A stretch of DNA of 64,000 bases, taken from positions 124,001-188,000 of the forward strand of contig CAVPSA010000018.1 of the NCBI GenBank assembly GCA_963707905.1, given 5' to 3'. Below, in pieces: positions 56,941-64,000 of this stretch. Position numbers and translations under genes: made by a program. Origin of the DNA: DASXKD01 sp963707905. Lineage in GTDB: Bacteria > Actinomycetota > Actinomycetes > Streptosporangiales > Streptosporangiaceae. Under the pieces are notes generated by a model. The model was not told the DNA's origin. It saw nothing but the letters and a program-made list of their open reading frames with translations, and made no database searches. Within the stretch, counting starts at the first letter, position 1; each line of letters opens with the position of its first letter.

Positions 56941-57006
56941 TTATCATTCGAGACGTGCGCCCATACCGGGCAAATCGGGCGCTAAACCGAACGTTTCGAA
57001 TGATAA
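56941..57006. repeat. Nested inverted repeat, cruciform-like or MITE-like
   Basis: TTATCATTCGAGACG (56941-56955) is mirrored by CGTTTCGAATGATAA (56992-57006) with one mismatch. Inside lies a second inverted pair GCGCCC/GGGCGC (56957-56962, 56977-56982). The outer arms are AT-rich, unlike the surroundings. The element is 66 bases long and codes for nothing. Confidence 0.65.
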
Positions 57007-57030
57007 GAGGCCCGGAAGCCGGGAAAACGC

Positions 57031-57063
57031 AGGAGGGGCGGCGCACGTAGCGCCGCCCCTCCT
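57031..57063. terminator. Hairpin terminator between SDR and coiled-coil genes
   Basis: AGGAGGGGCGGCGC (57031-57044) and GCGCCGCCCCTCCT (57050-57063) form a perfect 14-bp stem with a 5-base loop. It ends 15 bases before the stop codon of the leftward gene. Confidence 0.8.
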
Positions 57064-57078
57064 CACGTTGACCGGTGG

Positions 57079-58428
57079 TTACTCGGTCCACCACTCCTCG
57101 TCGTTGGACTTGGCTGCCGCCTTGGCCGACACCGGCTGCTTGGGGCCGTTGGCCGGGGGCTGCTGCTGAGCCTGGGCCGGCCGGGGCTCCTGCCGGGGCG
57201 CGGGCGGCGGCGGTCCCGCGACGGCCTTGGGCGCGGCCTGCGGTGCGACGGCCGGGCGTGACGGGGGCTTGAGCGCCTCGGACAGGCCCGGCATCTGGGT
57301 GCCGAGGAGCTGGCTGATCTGCGCCAGGTGGGTGGAGATGCTCTCCTTCTGCCTGGTCAGGTCGTCGACCTCGCGCTGGGCCGAGGCCCGGTGCCGCTCG
57401 ATCTCGTTCTTGGCGTCCGCCGTGAGCTGGTCGGCCTGGGCCTTGGCCTGGGCGACGATCTGGTCGGCGTTCTTCCTGGCGTTGCCGACCAGCTGCTTGG
57501 AATGCTGCTCGGCCTCACGCCGGGTGTGGTCGGCCTGCGCGCTGGCCTTGGCGGCCCGCTGCTCGGCGGTGGCGGCGCGCTGCTCCGCCTCGGTGACCAG
57601 CTTCTGCGTTGCCGCCTGCGCGGCCGAAAGGCGCTCGGCCTCCTGGCGCTCGGCTTCCTCGCGGCGCGAGGCGAGCTGGATCTCGAACTCCGCCTCGGCC
57701 TGCGCCCGCTGTGCCTCGCTCTCCTCCAGGATGCGCTGCGCCTGGCTGCGCATCTCATCCGCCTGCCGCTTGGAGGTGGTGAGGATCTCGTCGCGTTCCC
57801 GCTTGGACGACGCCTTGAGCTGGGCGACCTCGCGCTCGGTGGTGGTGCGGAGCTTGGCGATGTCGCGCTCGATCGCGGCCCGCTTCTCGGCCACCTCGTG
57901 GTCGGCCATGGCGCGGAGCTTGGCGGCCTCGCGCTCGGTGGTGGAGGTCAGCTCGTCGGCTTCACGGCGCGCCCCGGTGCGGATCGCGTCGGCTTCCCGC
58001 TCGGCCGAGCCGCGCAGGTCGTCGGTCTCGCGCTTGGCGCTGGCGCGCAGTTCGGCCGCCTCGTTCTCGGCACCGGCGCGCAGTTCGGCCGCGTCCACCT
58101 TGGCGGCGGCCTGCAGTTCGTTGGCCGCGGAGCGGGCCTCGCCGACGATCTCCGTCGCCTGCTCTTCGGCGAGGCGGAGCAATTGCTCGATCCGGGAGCC
58201 CAGGCCCGCGTAAGTGGGGCGCTCCTGCTCCCGGAGCTGACGATGCGCCTCAGTCAGCTCCTGCTGCAGCGCCCCGACCTGCTCGCGGTGCTGCCGGATC
58301 TCCAGATCGGTCTGCTTGAGGTACTCGTCGACCTGGTGCTGGTCGTAGCCGCGCATGACCTTGGCGAAGTCGCGGGCCGGGGCGTCTTCGAAGAAATTGC
58401 TGAGCTGAGCGTCGATTTCAGGCTGCAT
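57079..58428 (-). CDS. DivIVA-domain coiled-coil protein (FilP/Scy-like)
   Basis: This 449-residue protein has an N-terminal DivIVA-like segment (FAKVMRGYDQHQVDEYLKQT, about 20-39). A very long regular coiled coil follows (about 60-375) with repeats such as AELRAS, EREADAI and KRERDEIL. A Pro/Gln-rich tail ends NDEEWWTE. In Streptomyces the filP and scy genes at this place encode cytoskeletal coiled-coil proteins of polar growth and lie next to the same epimerase-thiolase-meaB group. Which of the two this one corresponds to is not clear. Confidence 0.82.
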   Translation of the reverse strand: MQPEIDAQLSNFFEDAPARDFAKVMRGYDQHQVDEYLKQTDLEIRQHREQVGALQQELTEAHRQLREQERPTYAGLGSRIEQLLRLAEEQATEIVGEARSAANELQAAAKVDAAELRAGAENEAAELRASAKRETDDLRGSAEREADAIRTGARREADELTSTTEREAAKLRAMADHEVAEKRAAIERDIAKLRTTTEREVAQLKASSKRERDEILTTSKRQADEMRSQAQRILEESEAQRAQAEAEFEIQLASRREEAERQEAERLSAAQAATQKLVTEAEQRAATAEQRAAKASAQADHTRREAEQHSKQLVGNARKNADQIVAQAKAQADQLTADAKNEIERHRASAQREVDDLTRQKESISTHLAQISQLLGTQMPGLSEALKPPSRPAVAPQAAPKAVAGPPPPAPRQEPRPAQAQQQPPANGPKQPVSAKAAAKSNDEEWWTE

Positions 58429-58673
58429 GTGGCTTGATCCTGGGCTAGACGAAGAGGGGGCCTGCGGGGGGGCAGACGAGTTCCTAGCATCCGGCCGTGA
58501 GGGAATGACAAAGCCCAGCAACCCCCACCGGCGCCGACGCATGAGACCGCTCGCCCGATCCATCGCAGCGTACTCCCGTTACGCAGGTGATGACGCCGGC
58601 TTTCCGGCTTCCCGACGGCCAAGATTCACTTTTCGGCGCAACCCGTGACGCCTGTAGCCAGGTGCCGCCGGGT

Positions 58674-59093
58674 TCATGCCTCCGGCGGCTGGACCAGCTC
58701 GGTCAGCACCCCGCCCACATCCGCCGGGTGCAGGAAGGCGATCGATGCGCCCATGGAGCCGTGCCGGGGGCGCTGGTCAAGCAGGCGCACCCCGCGCGCT
58801 CCGATGACCTCAAGGGCCTCAGTGATGTTCGTCACCCGGTACCCGATGTGGTGGATTCCCTGCCCTCGGCGGGCCAGGAATCTCCCCACCGGCGTGTCCG
58901 GCCCGGTCGGCTCGAGCAACTGGATCCAGGACGGCCCGGGCCCCTCGCCCAGGCGGAGCATGGCCTCGTGGACTCCCTGGTCCTCGTGGGTCTCCCGGCT
59001 GGCCACGGTGAGGTCGAAGACGGACTCGTAGAAAGCGATGGCCGCCGCAAGGTCGTGGCAGGCGATGCCCACATGGTCGATCCGGTCCAGCAC
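58674..59093 (-). CDS. mce: Methylmalonyl-CoA epimerase
   Basis: This VOC-fold enzyme interconverts (R)- and (S)-methylmalonyl-CoA. The 139 residues start LDRIDHVGIACHDLAAAI, with the metal His in the DHVGIA strand. EMLRLGE is replaced by the local EAMLRLGEG, and the second metal strand is GIHHIGYRVTNI, then VGGVLTELVQ with the metal Glu. GTG 59093 follows GGGAGG. It is divergent from the thiolase gene. Confidence 0.92.
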   Translation of the reverse strand: MLDRIDHVGIACHDLAAAIAFYESVFDLTVASRETHEDQGVHEAMLRLGEGPGPSWIQLLEPTGPDTPVGRFLARRGQGIHHIGYRVTNITEALEVIGARGVRLLDQRPRHGSMGASIAFLHPADVGGVLTELVQPPEA

Positions 59094-59224
59094 CGCTGCC
59101 TCCCGTGGGCGTCCTGGCAGTTCCAGGGACGGCCCGGCGGCTGCGGGGCCGCGGGTCACCCCTGGGTATCGTGGCAGACGTCCCGCCCGCGCCGCACCGG
59201 GGCGGGGGAGCAGCGGAGGAAACC

Positions 59225-60418
59225 ATGCCAGAAGCGGTGATCACGGCGGGGGCGCGGACGGCGACCGGCCGCCTGCTGGGCTCGCTCAAGGACCTCGCCG
59301 CCACCGACCTCGGCGGCATCGTCATCAAGGCCGCGCTGGAACGCTCGGGCATCACCGGCGCCGACGTCCAGTACGTGATCATGGGGCAGGTCCTGCAGGC
59401 CGGCGCCGGGCAGATCCCGTCCCGCCAGGCCGCGGTCGCGGCGGGCATCCCGATGACCGTGCCGTCGATCACCATCAACAAGGTGTGCCTGTCCGGGCTG
59501 GACGCCATCGCGCTCGCGGCCCAGCTCATCCGGGCCGGCGAGTTCGACATCGTGGTCGCCGGCGGCATGGAGTCGATGACGAGGGCCCCGCACCTGCTGC
59601 CGGGCGCCCGCGCCGGGCACAAGTACGGCGCGATGGAACTGCTTGACGCCATGGCCCTCGACGGGCTGACCGACCCGTTCGAGCACACTCCGATGGGCGA
59701 ACTGACCGACGTGCACAACAAGCGCCTCGGCATCGGCCGCGCCGAGCAGGATGACTTCGCTGCGCTGTCGCACCAGCGCGCCGCTGCGGCGATCAAGGAT
59801 GGTTTGCTGAACGATGAGATCGTGGCTGTCCCGGTGCCGCAGCGGCGTGGGGATCCGGTGCTGTTCGACACCGACGAGGGGGTGCGGGGCGAGACCACCG
59901 CCGAGTCTCTGGCCAGGCTGCGCCCTGCCTTCGGGGCCGACGGGACGATCACCGCGGGCACGGCGTCGCAGATCTCCGACGGGGCCTGCGCCGTGGTGGT
60001 GATGTCCGCGGCGGCAGCCGCCGCCCGGGGTGCCCCGGTGCTCGCCGAGATCGGCGCGCACGGCAACGTGGCCGGCCCGGACAACTCGCTGCAGTCACAG
60101 CCGTCCCGGGCGATCCGCCATGCCTTGGGCAAGGCCGGGCTGGCCGTGGGCGACCTTGACCTGGTCGAGATCAACGAGGCGTTCGCGGCCGTGGTGCTCC
60201 AGTCCATGCGCGACCTGGCCATCGGCCCGGACATTGTCAACGTCAACGGGGGCGCGATCGCTATCGGCCACCCGATCGGCGCCTCCGGCGCGCGGCTCGC
60301 CCTGCACCTTGCCCACGAGCTGCGCCGGCGTGGCGGTGGGCTGGGCGCGGCGGCGCTGTGCGGCGGCGGCGGGCAGGGCAGCGCGCTGCTGCTGCGGGTG
60401 CCGGGCGATCATGGCTGA
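59225..60418 (+). CDS. Acetyl-CoA C-acetyltransferase (thiolase)
   Basis: In the 397-residue protein the nucleophile Cys is in INKVCLSGLDAIALA (about 88). EINEAFAAV, the His in GHPIGASGARL (about 349) and the second Cys in ALCGGGGQGSALL (about 378) follow. It makes or cleaves acetoacetyl-CoA. The ATG has GGAGGAAACC upstream. Its order with the epimerase and meaB is conserved in actinomycetes. Confidence 0.95.
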   Translation: MPEAVITAGARTATGRLLGSLKDLAATDLGGIVIKAALERSGITGADVQYVIMGQVLQAGAGQIPSRQAAVAAGIPMTVPSITINKVCLSGLDAIALAAQLIRAGEFDIVVAGGMESMTRAPHLLPGARAGHKYGAMELLDAMALDGLTDPFEHTPMGELTDVHNKRLGIGRAEQDDFAALSHQRAAAAIKDGLLNDEIVAVPVPQRRGDPVLFDTDEGVRGETTAESLARLRPAFGADGTITAGTASQISDGACAVVVMSAAAAAARGAPVLAEIGAHGNVAGPDNSLQSQPSRAIRHALGKAGLAVGDLDLVEINEAFAAVVLQSMRDLAIGPDIVNVNGGAIAIGHPIGASGARLALHLAHELRRRGGGLGAAALCGGGGQGSALLLRVPGDHG

Positions 60419-60430
60419 GCTCAATTCATG

Positions 60431-60539
60431 GCCTCCCTCGCGGGCGGTCGGCCCTGGGGGGCCTCCCTTGGTCGTGCCGGAGGCGCGCAAGAGGGCGGTA
60501 CGGGAGGCATGGGGGTCCCGGGGGCTCGCCCCCGGGACC
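60431..60539 (-). repeat. Two-box dispersed repeat, copy 3 (inverted), with a strong hairpin
   Basis: On the minus strand box 1 (GCGCGCCTCCGGCACGAC) lies at 60488-60471 and box 2 (CGCGAGGGAGGC) at 60442-60431. Beyond box 1 is a perfect 11-bp hairpin (60514-60524 with 60529-60539, loop CTCG). It separates the thiolase and meaB genes. No minus-strand gene begins after this copy. Confidence 0.6.
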
Positions 60540-60607
60540 AGCAGAGCCTCGCCGCCGGGACGCAGCGCGAAGCGATGCGGCGTTCGGCCCAGCGGCTGCG
60601 GCGTGAC

Positions 60608-61621
60608 ATGCCTGTGGGCGACAAGAGGTCTCTTGCAACCGGGTCCGACCCGGCCGGGGAGCGGGCGCGTGAGGCGATCGGGAAGGCCAGGGCCGGGGAC
60701 GCGCGGGCACTGGCCCGGCTGATCTCGCTGGTGGAGAACTCCGCGCCGGAACTGCGCCAGATCGCCACGGCGCTCGCCCCGCTGACCGGGCAGGCGCGCG
60801 TCGTCGGGCTCACCGGGGCGCCCGGAGTGGGCAAGTCCACGATCACCGCCGCCCTGGTGGCCGCCTACCGGGAACGCGGCCAGCGGGTGGCCGTGCTCGC
60901 CGTGGACCCGACCTCCCCGTTCAGCGGCGGCGCGCTGCTCGGTGACCGGGTCCGGATGCAGGACCATGCCACCGACCCGGACGTGTTCATCCGGTCCATG
61001 GCCACCCGCGGTCACCTCGGCGGCCTGTCCGAGGCGGCTCCCCAGGCGCTCCGGGTGCTGGACGCCGCCGGGTTCGCGGTGCTGCTGGTGGAGACCGTGG
61101 GCGTGGGCCAGGCCGAGATCGAGATCGCCTCGCTCGCCGACACCACGCTGGTCGCGGTGGCGCCAGGCATGGGCGACGGCATCCAGGCGGCCAAGGCGGG
61201 GATCCTCGAGGTCGGGGATGTGTTCGTGGTGAACAAGGCCGACAAGCCGGGTTCCCAGGAAGCAGTCAGGGACCTGCGGGGCATGATCGCGATGGCCCGT
61301 CGTAGCGCTGAAGAATGGCGGCCGCCCATCGTGACCACCGTCGCGGTCAAGGGAGAAGGCATCGCCGAACTGACCGAGAAGGTGGACGCGCACTGGTCCT
61401 GGCTGGATTCCTCGGGCCAGGGTGAGGCCCGGCGGCGGGCGCGGGCCCGCGAGGAGATCACCGCGATCGCCCTCGCCGAACTGCGGCGGCGGGTGGGCGG
61501 CCTGCCCGGCGACTCGCAACTGGAGGACCTGGCCGCTCAGGTCGCGGCGGGCAAGCTGGACCCCTTCACCGCCGCCCACGAACTGATCGCCGCTGCCGAT
61601 ACGCCCGCCGGTAGCCGCTAG
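60608..61621 (+). CDS. meaB: Methylmalonyl-CoA mutase-associated GTPase MeaB
   Basis: This G3E GTPase protects and loads methylmalonyl-CoA mutase with adenosylcobalamin. The 337-residue protein has a helical start (KARAGDARALARLISLVENS), Walker A GAPGVGKSTI (about 72), VLAVDPTSPFSGGALLGDRV (switch), MQDHATDPDVFIRSMATRG, VETVGVGQAE and the NKAD base motif. ATG 60575 is an alternative start; longer ones run into the repeat. Confidence 0.92.
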   Translation: MPVGDKRSLATGSDPAGERAREAIGKARAGDARALARLISLVENSAPELRQIATALAPLTGQARVVGLTGAPGVGKSTITAALVAAYRERGQRVAVLAVDPTSPFSGGALLGDRVRMQDHATDPDVFIRSMATRGHLGGLSEAAPQALRVLDAAGFAVLLVETVGVGQAEIEIASLADTTLVAVAPGMGDGIQAAKAGILEVGDVFVVNKADKPGSQEAVRDLRGMIAMARRSAEEWRPPIVTTVAVKGEGIAELTEKVDAHWSWLDSSGQGEARRRARAREEITAIALAELRRRVGGLPGDSQLEDLAAQVAAGKLDPFTAAHELIAAADTPAGSR

Positions 61622-61720
61622 CCGCCACCGCGTTTGTCATGGGTGGCGCAACCATGACGAAAGAATGTGTCGTGGTAAATGGGACAACGCCGGTCCCGGG
61701 GATCTGCTGTGCCCTTGCTG

Positions 61721-62476
61721 TCACCGGTGACGCAGCCAGACTCCGAAGTTCTGCCCACCGTTCCACAGCCCAGAAGGGCTCACCACCGCCACGCCCGTGA
61801 AGGTGCCAGTGGTGGTGCCGATCATCTGGCTGGTTTGCCAGGGACCGGTGACGGTGCCGTGGTGGCCGGTATAGGTGGTCAGGCGTGTGCTGGCCACCTT
61901 CCACATCCGCGTGTCGGCTTGCGGGGGTGGCGGGTTGTTGAGGGCAGCACCCCACAGCTCGACAGCGTTGTAGACAATGCTGCCGCCTGTATTGACTTGC
62001 ACCGTCTTCGTAACCCCTTGGGTCAGGTCTGCCGCGGTGAGGGTGGTGTAACTGCTGCGGTCGTAGTAGATGCTCACGGTGAGCTGGTCACCGACCTGCG
62101 GGCTCAGCGCGAACGTACCCTTGTTATCCGGGCTGGTAGTAGGAGCGTTCCACCAGACCGTTCCGGGACCGCCACCAGGATCCACACCGATGGTGGCCGC
62201 GCCCAGTACATAGGGAAGGCTGGTGTCCAGGATGATCATCATGCTGCCACCGTTGGCCTGAGGCACCAGACGTGGCGCGACGGTCACAGTGGTTGCCACG
62301 AACCGGAACCACCGTCCATTAGAGATGTAACCGCCCTGGCCGTTCGTGTACACCGGCTGTCCCAGAGACGGCGTGGCCGCCGTGGCCTGGGCACCTGCCC
62401 CGGCAAAGCCGACCGTGAGAAACGTGATGCCCGCCGCTGCCACGCCATACAGCACGCGGATGATGCGCCTGCGCAT
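61721..62476 (-). CDS. Secreted protein of unknown function
   Basis: The 251 residues comprise a signal peptide (MRRRIIRVLYGVAAAGITFL, with cleavage near AQATA) and a beta-rich domain. The domain has GYISNGRWFRFVATTVTV near its start and WNGGQNFGVWLRHR at its end. No catalytic motif or known family was seen. ATG 62476 follows AGGAGG at 9 bases, so the TTG two codons earlier is not used. Confidence 0.75.
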   Translation of the reverse strand: MRRRIIRVLYGVAAAGITFLTVGFAGAGAQATAATPSLGQPVYTNGQGGYISNGRWFRFVATTVTVAPRLVPQANGGSMMIILDTSLPYVLGAATIGVDPGGGPGTVWWNAPTTSPDNKGTFALSPQVGDQLTVSIYYDRSSYTTLTAADLTQGVTKTVQVNTGGSIVYNAVELWGAALNNPPPPQADTRMWKVASTRLTTYTGHHGTVTGPWQTSQMIGTTTGTFTGVAVVSPSGLWNGGQNFGVWLRHR

Positions 62477-62824
62477 CGACAAGACCTCCTGCCATGCGCC
62501 CGGGACCGGATGCCCTTGGCTGGCATCAGCGATGGCGCTGCGGCCGGTCCCAGGCCCAATCCTCGGTTGTTCTGCACCGGTACGCCAAGCCGGAGTGGCG
62601 TGTCACCCCTGGGGCCCTCGCCACCATCGTCAATCTCCCGGATCATCGGCACACCCACTAGGGCCATATAGCTCCACCAGTCAGGACAAACGGCACACAC
62701 ACAGGCAGGCCGAGTTCGCAAGAAATGAAACAAGAAGAAAGGCGGGTCACATCACCCCGCACTGCGCGGGCTATCCCATCTTCGGGGCAGCTCGGGCGGG
62801 GTTGTCACCGCTAGTTCAGCGGTA
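62477..62824. other. Divergent intergenic region
   Basis: About 350 bases between the secreted protein and the PadR regulator. The left end holds the ribosome-binding site of the secreted protein. I see no gene and no long repeat in the rest. Confidence 0.4.
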
Positions 62825-62846
62825 TATAAAGTCAGTATGACTGAAC
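62814..62846 (+). promoter_or_regulatory. Palindromic promoter region of the PadR regulator
   Basis: The -10-like TATAAA (62825-62830) ends 6 bases before the ATG, so the transcript is probably leaderless. Around it lie GTTCAG/CTGAAC (62814-62819, 62841-62846) and AGTCA/TGACT (62830-62834, 62838-62842), a fitting site for self-repression by PadR. Confidence 0.5.
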
Positions 62847-63169
62847 GGGCGATGCAGGAGGCGACGTTCCTGATCCTGACCGCGCTGGCCGATGGCAGCC
62901 AGCATGGGTACGGGATCATCGCCGATATTCAGGAGATTTCCGGTGGCCGGGTCCGGCTGCGCGCCGGGACGCTGTACACGGCCCTGGACCGCCTGCGCGC
63001 GGATGGGCTGATCGGGGTGGACCGGGAGGAGATCGTGGAGGGCCGGCTGCGCCGGTACTACCGGCTCACCCCCGAAGGAACCAGGCGGCTGGCCGCCGAG
63101 GCGGCCCGGCTGCAGGCCAATGCCACCGCGGCGCTGACGCGGCTGAACCCGTTGGGGGTGGTCACATGA
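62837..63169 (+). CDS. PadR-family transcriptional regulator
   Basis: The 110-residue winged-helix protein has FLILTALADGSQHGYGIIAD, ISGGRVRLRAGTLYTALDRL, and GLIGVDREEIVEGRLRRYYR. The RAGTLYTALDRL recognition helix and the RRYYRLTPEG wing are diagnostic. The following membrane protein overlaps by four bases, so the two probably act as one unit. Confidence 0.93.
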   Translation: MTERAMQEATFLILTALADGSQHGYGIIADIQEISGGRVRLRAGTLYTALDRLRADGLIGVDREEIVEGRLRRYYRLTPEGTRRLAAEAARLQANATAALTRLNPLGVVT

Positions 63170-63819
63170 CTGGCCCGTCCCGGCTGGAGCGGCGCTACCG
63201 GCGGGTGCTGGCGTGCTACCCGAAGGCGTTCCGGCGCGACAGCGGGGACGAGATTCTCGCGGTGCTGCTGGCCACTGCGCACGAGGGCCAGCGGCGGGTA
63301 GGGCTCGCGGAGTCCGCGGATCTGATCCGGGGCGCGGCGCGGATGCACTTTGGCATGTCACGTGCACCACGCCCGGTGCGGGACGCCGTCCGGCACATGT
63401 ACGCCGGTGCGGTGCTGACGCTGGCCGCCTTGGTCACCGTCCTGGTGACTCTCGGCGGCGTCAGGGCGGCCGCCGCCAGCGACCTCACTGGCGGGCAGTG
63501 GCCCACTGTCATGCTCACCCAGGCTGGCTTCTGGCTAGCCAGTGCACCGATCGGTGCTGGCGTGTGGCTGTGGCTGGCCTGGGCGAACGGCCGGGGTTAT
63601 CACTGGGCGCGGCCTGCTTTTGTGGCGTTCTTCTGCGTCCTCACTATTGTGCCGATCTTCGGCGGCGGCGAGGACGCCTTGCCGTATACCTGGGCCGACG
63701 TGATCGCCGCGGCGGTGCTCTGGCTGGTCGGGCTGGCGTCAGTGCTGCTCATCTTCAGCGAGACGGCCAGCCCGTACTACCAGCAGGAACCTGCCCGGCA
63801 GGAACCTGCCCGGCAGTAG
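63166..63819 (+). CDS. Membrane protein paired with PadR
   Basis: The 217 residues comprise a cytoplasmic N-terminus starting RLERRYRRVLACYPKAFRRD, typical of membrane proteins encoded after PadR regulators in actinomycetes. About four helices follow (AGAVLTLAALVTVLVTLGGV, AGFWLASAPIGAGVWLWLAW, FVAFFCVLTIVPIF, VIAAAVLWLVGLASVLLIF). The last codons are a tandem repeat of 15 bases (63784-63813) encoding QEPAR twice. Function unknown. Confidence 0.8.
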   Translation: MTGPSRLERRYRRVLACYPKAFRRDSGDEILAVLLATAHEGQRRVGLAESADLIRGAARMHFGMSRAPRPVRDAVRHMYAGAVLTLAALVTVLVTLGGVRAAAASDLTGGQWPTVMLTQAGFWLASAPIGAGVWLWLAWANGRGYHWARPAFVAFFCVLTIVPIFGGGEDALPYTWADVIAAAVLWLVGLASVLLIFSETASPYYQQEPARQEPARQ

Positions 63820-64000
63820 CTTGCGCAGGCAGGGCAGCCAGGCACGCGTCGGCCAGCGCTAACGGCTATGTCCCAGGGAACTTAAATTGGCTGGCCCACT
63901 CGCCCACCCCGCCGGCCCGTAGCCGGTCCCGGCCGTAGCCGAGTGCACCACCGTCCCTGCAACCCGCGGGGGAGATCCACCAGGGTCACCGGTCAGGGCT
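63820..64000. other. Right edge, no gene seen
   Basis: These 181 bases after the membrane protein show no supportable gene within the window. A leftward or rightward neighbour may begin beyond the edge. Confidence 0.3.

Overview
The window is one stretch of high-GC actinomycete chromosome. The DNA is visibly rich in G and C, GTG starts are common, and short four-base start/stop overlaps are frequent. The gene order matches the conserved region known from Streptomyces: tRNA-Arg, response regulator, nrtL, lysA, hom, thrC, thrB, rho, rpmE, prfA, prmC, a Sua5-type gene, a WecA-type gene, the atp operon, DUF2550 and a cobalamin adenosyltransferase. Further along come nucS and then a FilP/Scy-like coiled-coil gene, methylmalonyl-CoA epimerase, thiolase and meaB. 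The genus cannot be fixed from the sequence alone.

Layout. 1-6.3 kb is an accessory stretch: an SPFH membrane protein with a ribbon-helix-helix partner, a methyltransferase, a Kelch/NHL secreted protein, two unknown small genes and an AAC(6')-like acetyltransferase. That acetyltransferase lies between a partial copy and the intact copy of a tRNA-Arg(CCG) gene, which is the footprint expected of a tRNA-targeted integration. 6.5-20 kb holds a receiver-only response regulator, an Erm-type rRNA methyltransferase, a frameshifted nrtL, the lysine/threonine genes, and the transcription and translation termination genes rho, rpmE, prfA and prmC. 20-31 kb holds a lipid-linked sugar transferase with a very long proline/tryptophan tail and a complete F1Fo ATP synthase operon, whose first accessory gene is frameshifted. 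31-45 kb holds cobalamin adenosyltransferase, a GMC oxidoreductase, GlgX, an aldehyde dehydrogenase, a RibD-like fusion with its domains in reverse order, a threonine-aldolase-like enzyme, decayed coding DNA, a CbiX-like protein and an MFS transporter. 45-55 kb mixes nucS with two toxin-antitoxin pairs, broken GntR-type genes, a YCII/ECF42-type sigma pair, secreted proteins and a large LuxR-family ATPase regulator. 55-62 kb returns to housekeeping genes. The end carries a secreted protein and a PadR regulator/membrane protein pair.

How the genes work together. lysA, hom, thrC and thrB serve the aspartate amino-acid family. The cobalamin adenosyltransferase, epimerase and MeaB all support B12-dependent methylmalonyl-CoA metabolism. 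The signals most worth checking are the tRNA-flanked acetyltransferase cassette, a two-box repeat that supplies the ribosome-binding site of both lysA and thrC, the reversed RibD fusion, the WecA tail, and a set of single-base frameshifts that are either assembly errors or real gene decay. No complete unknown multi-gene system was seen.
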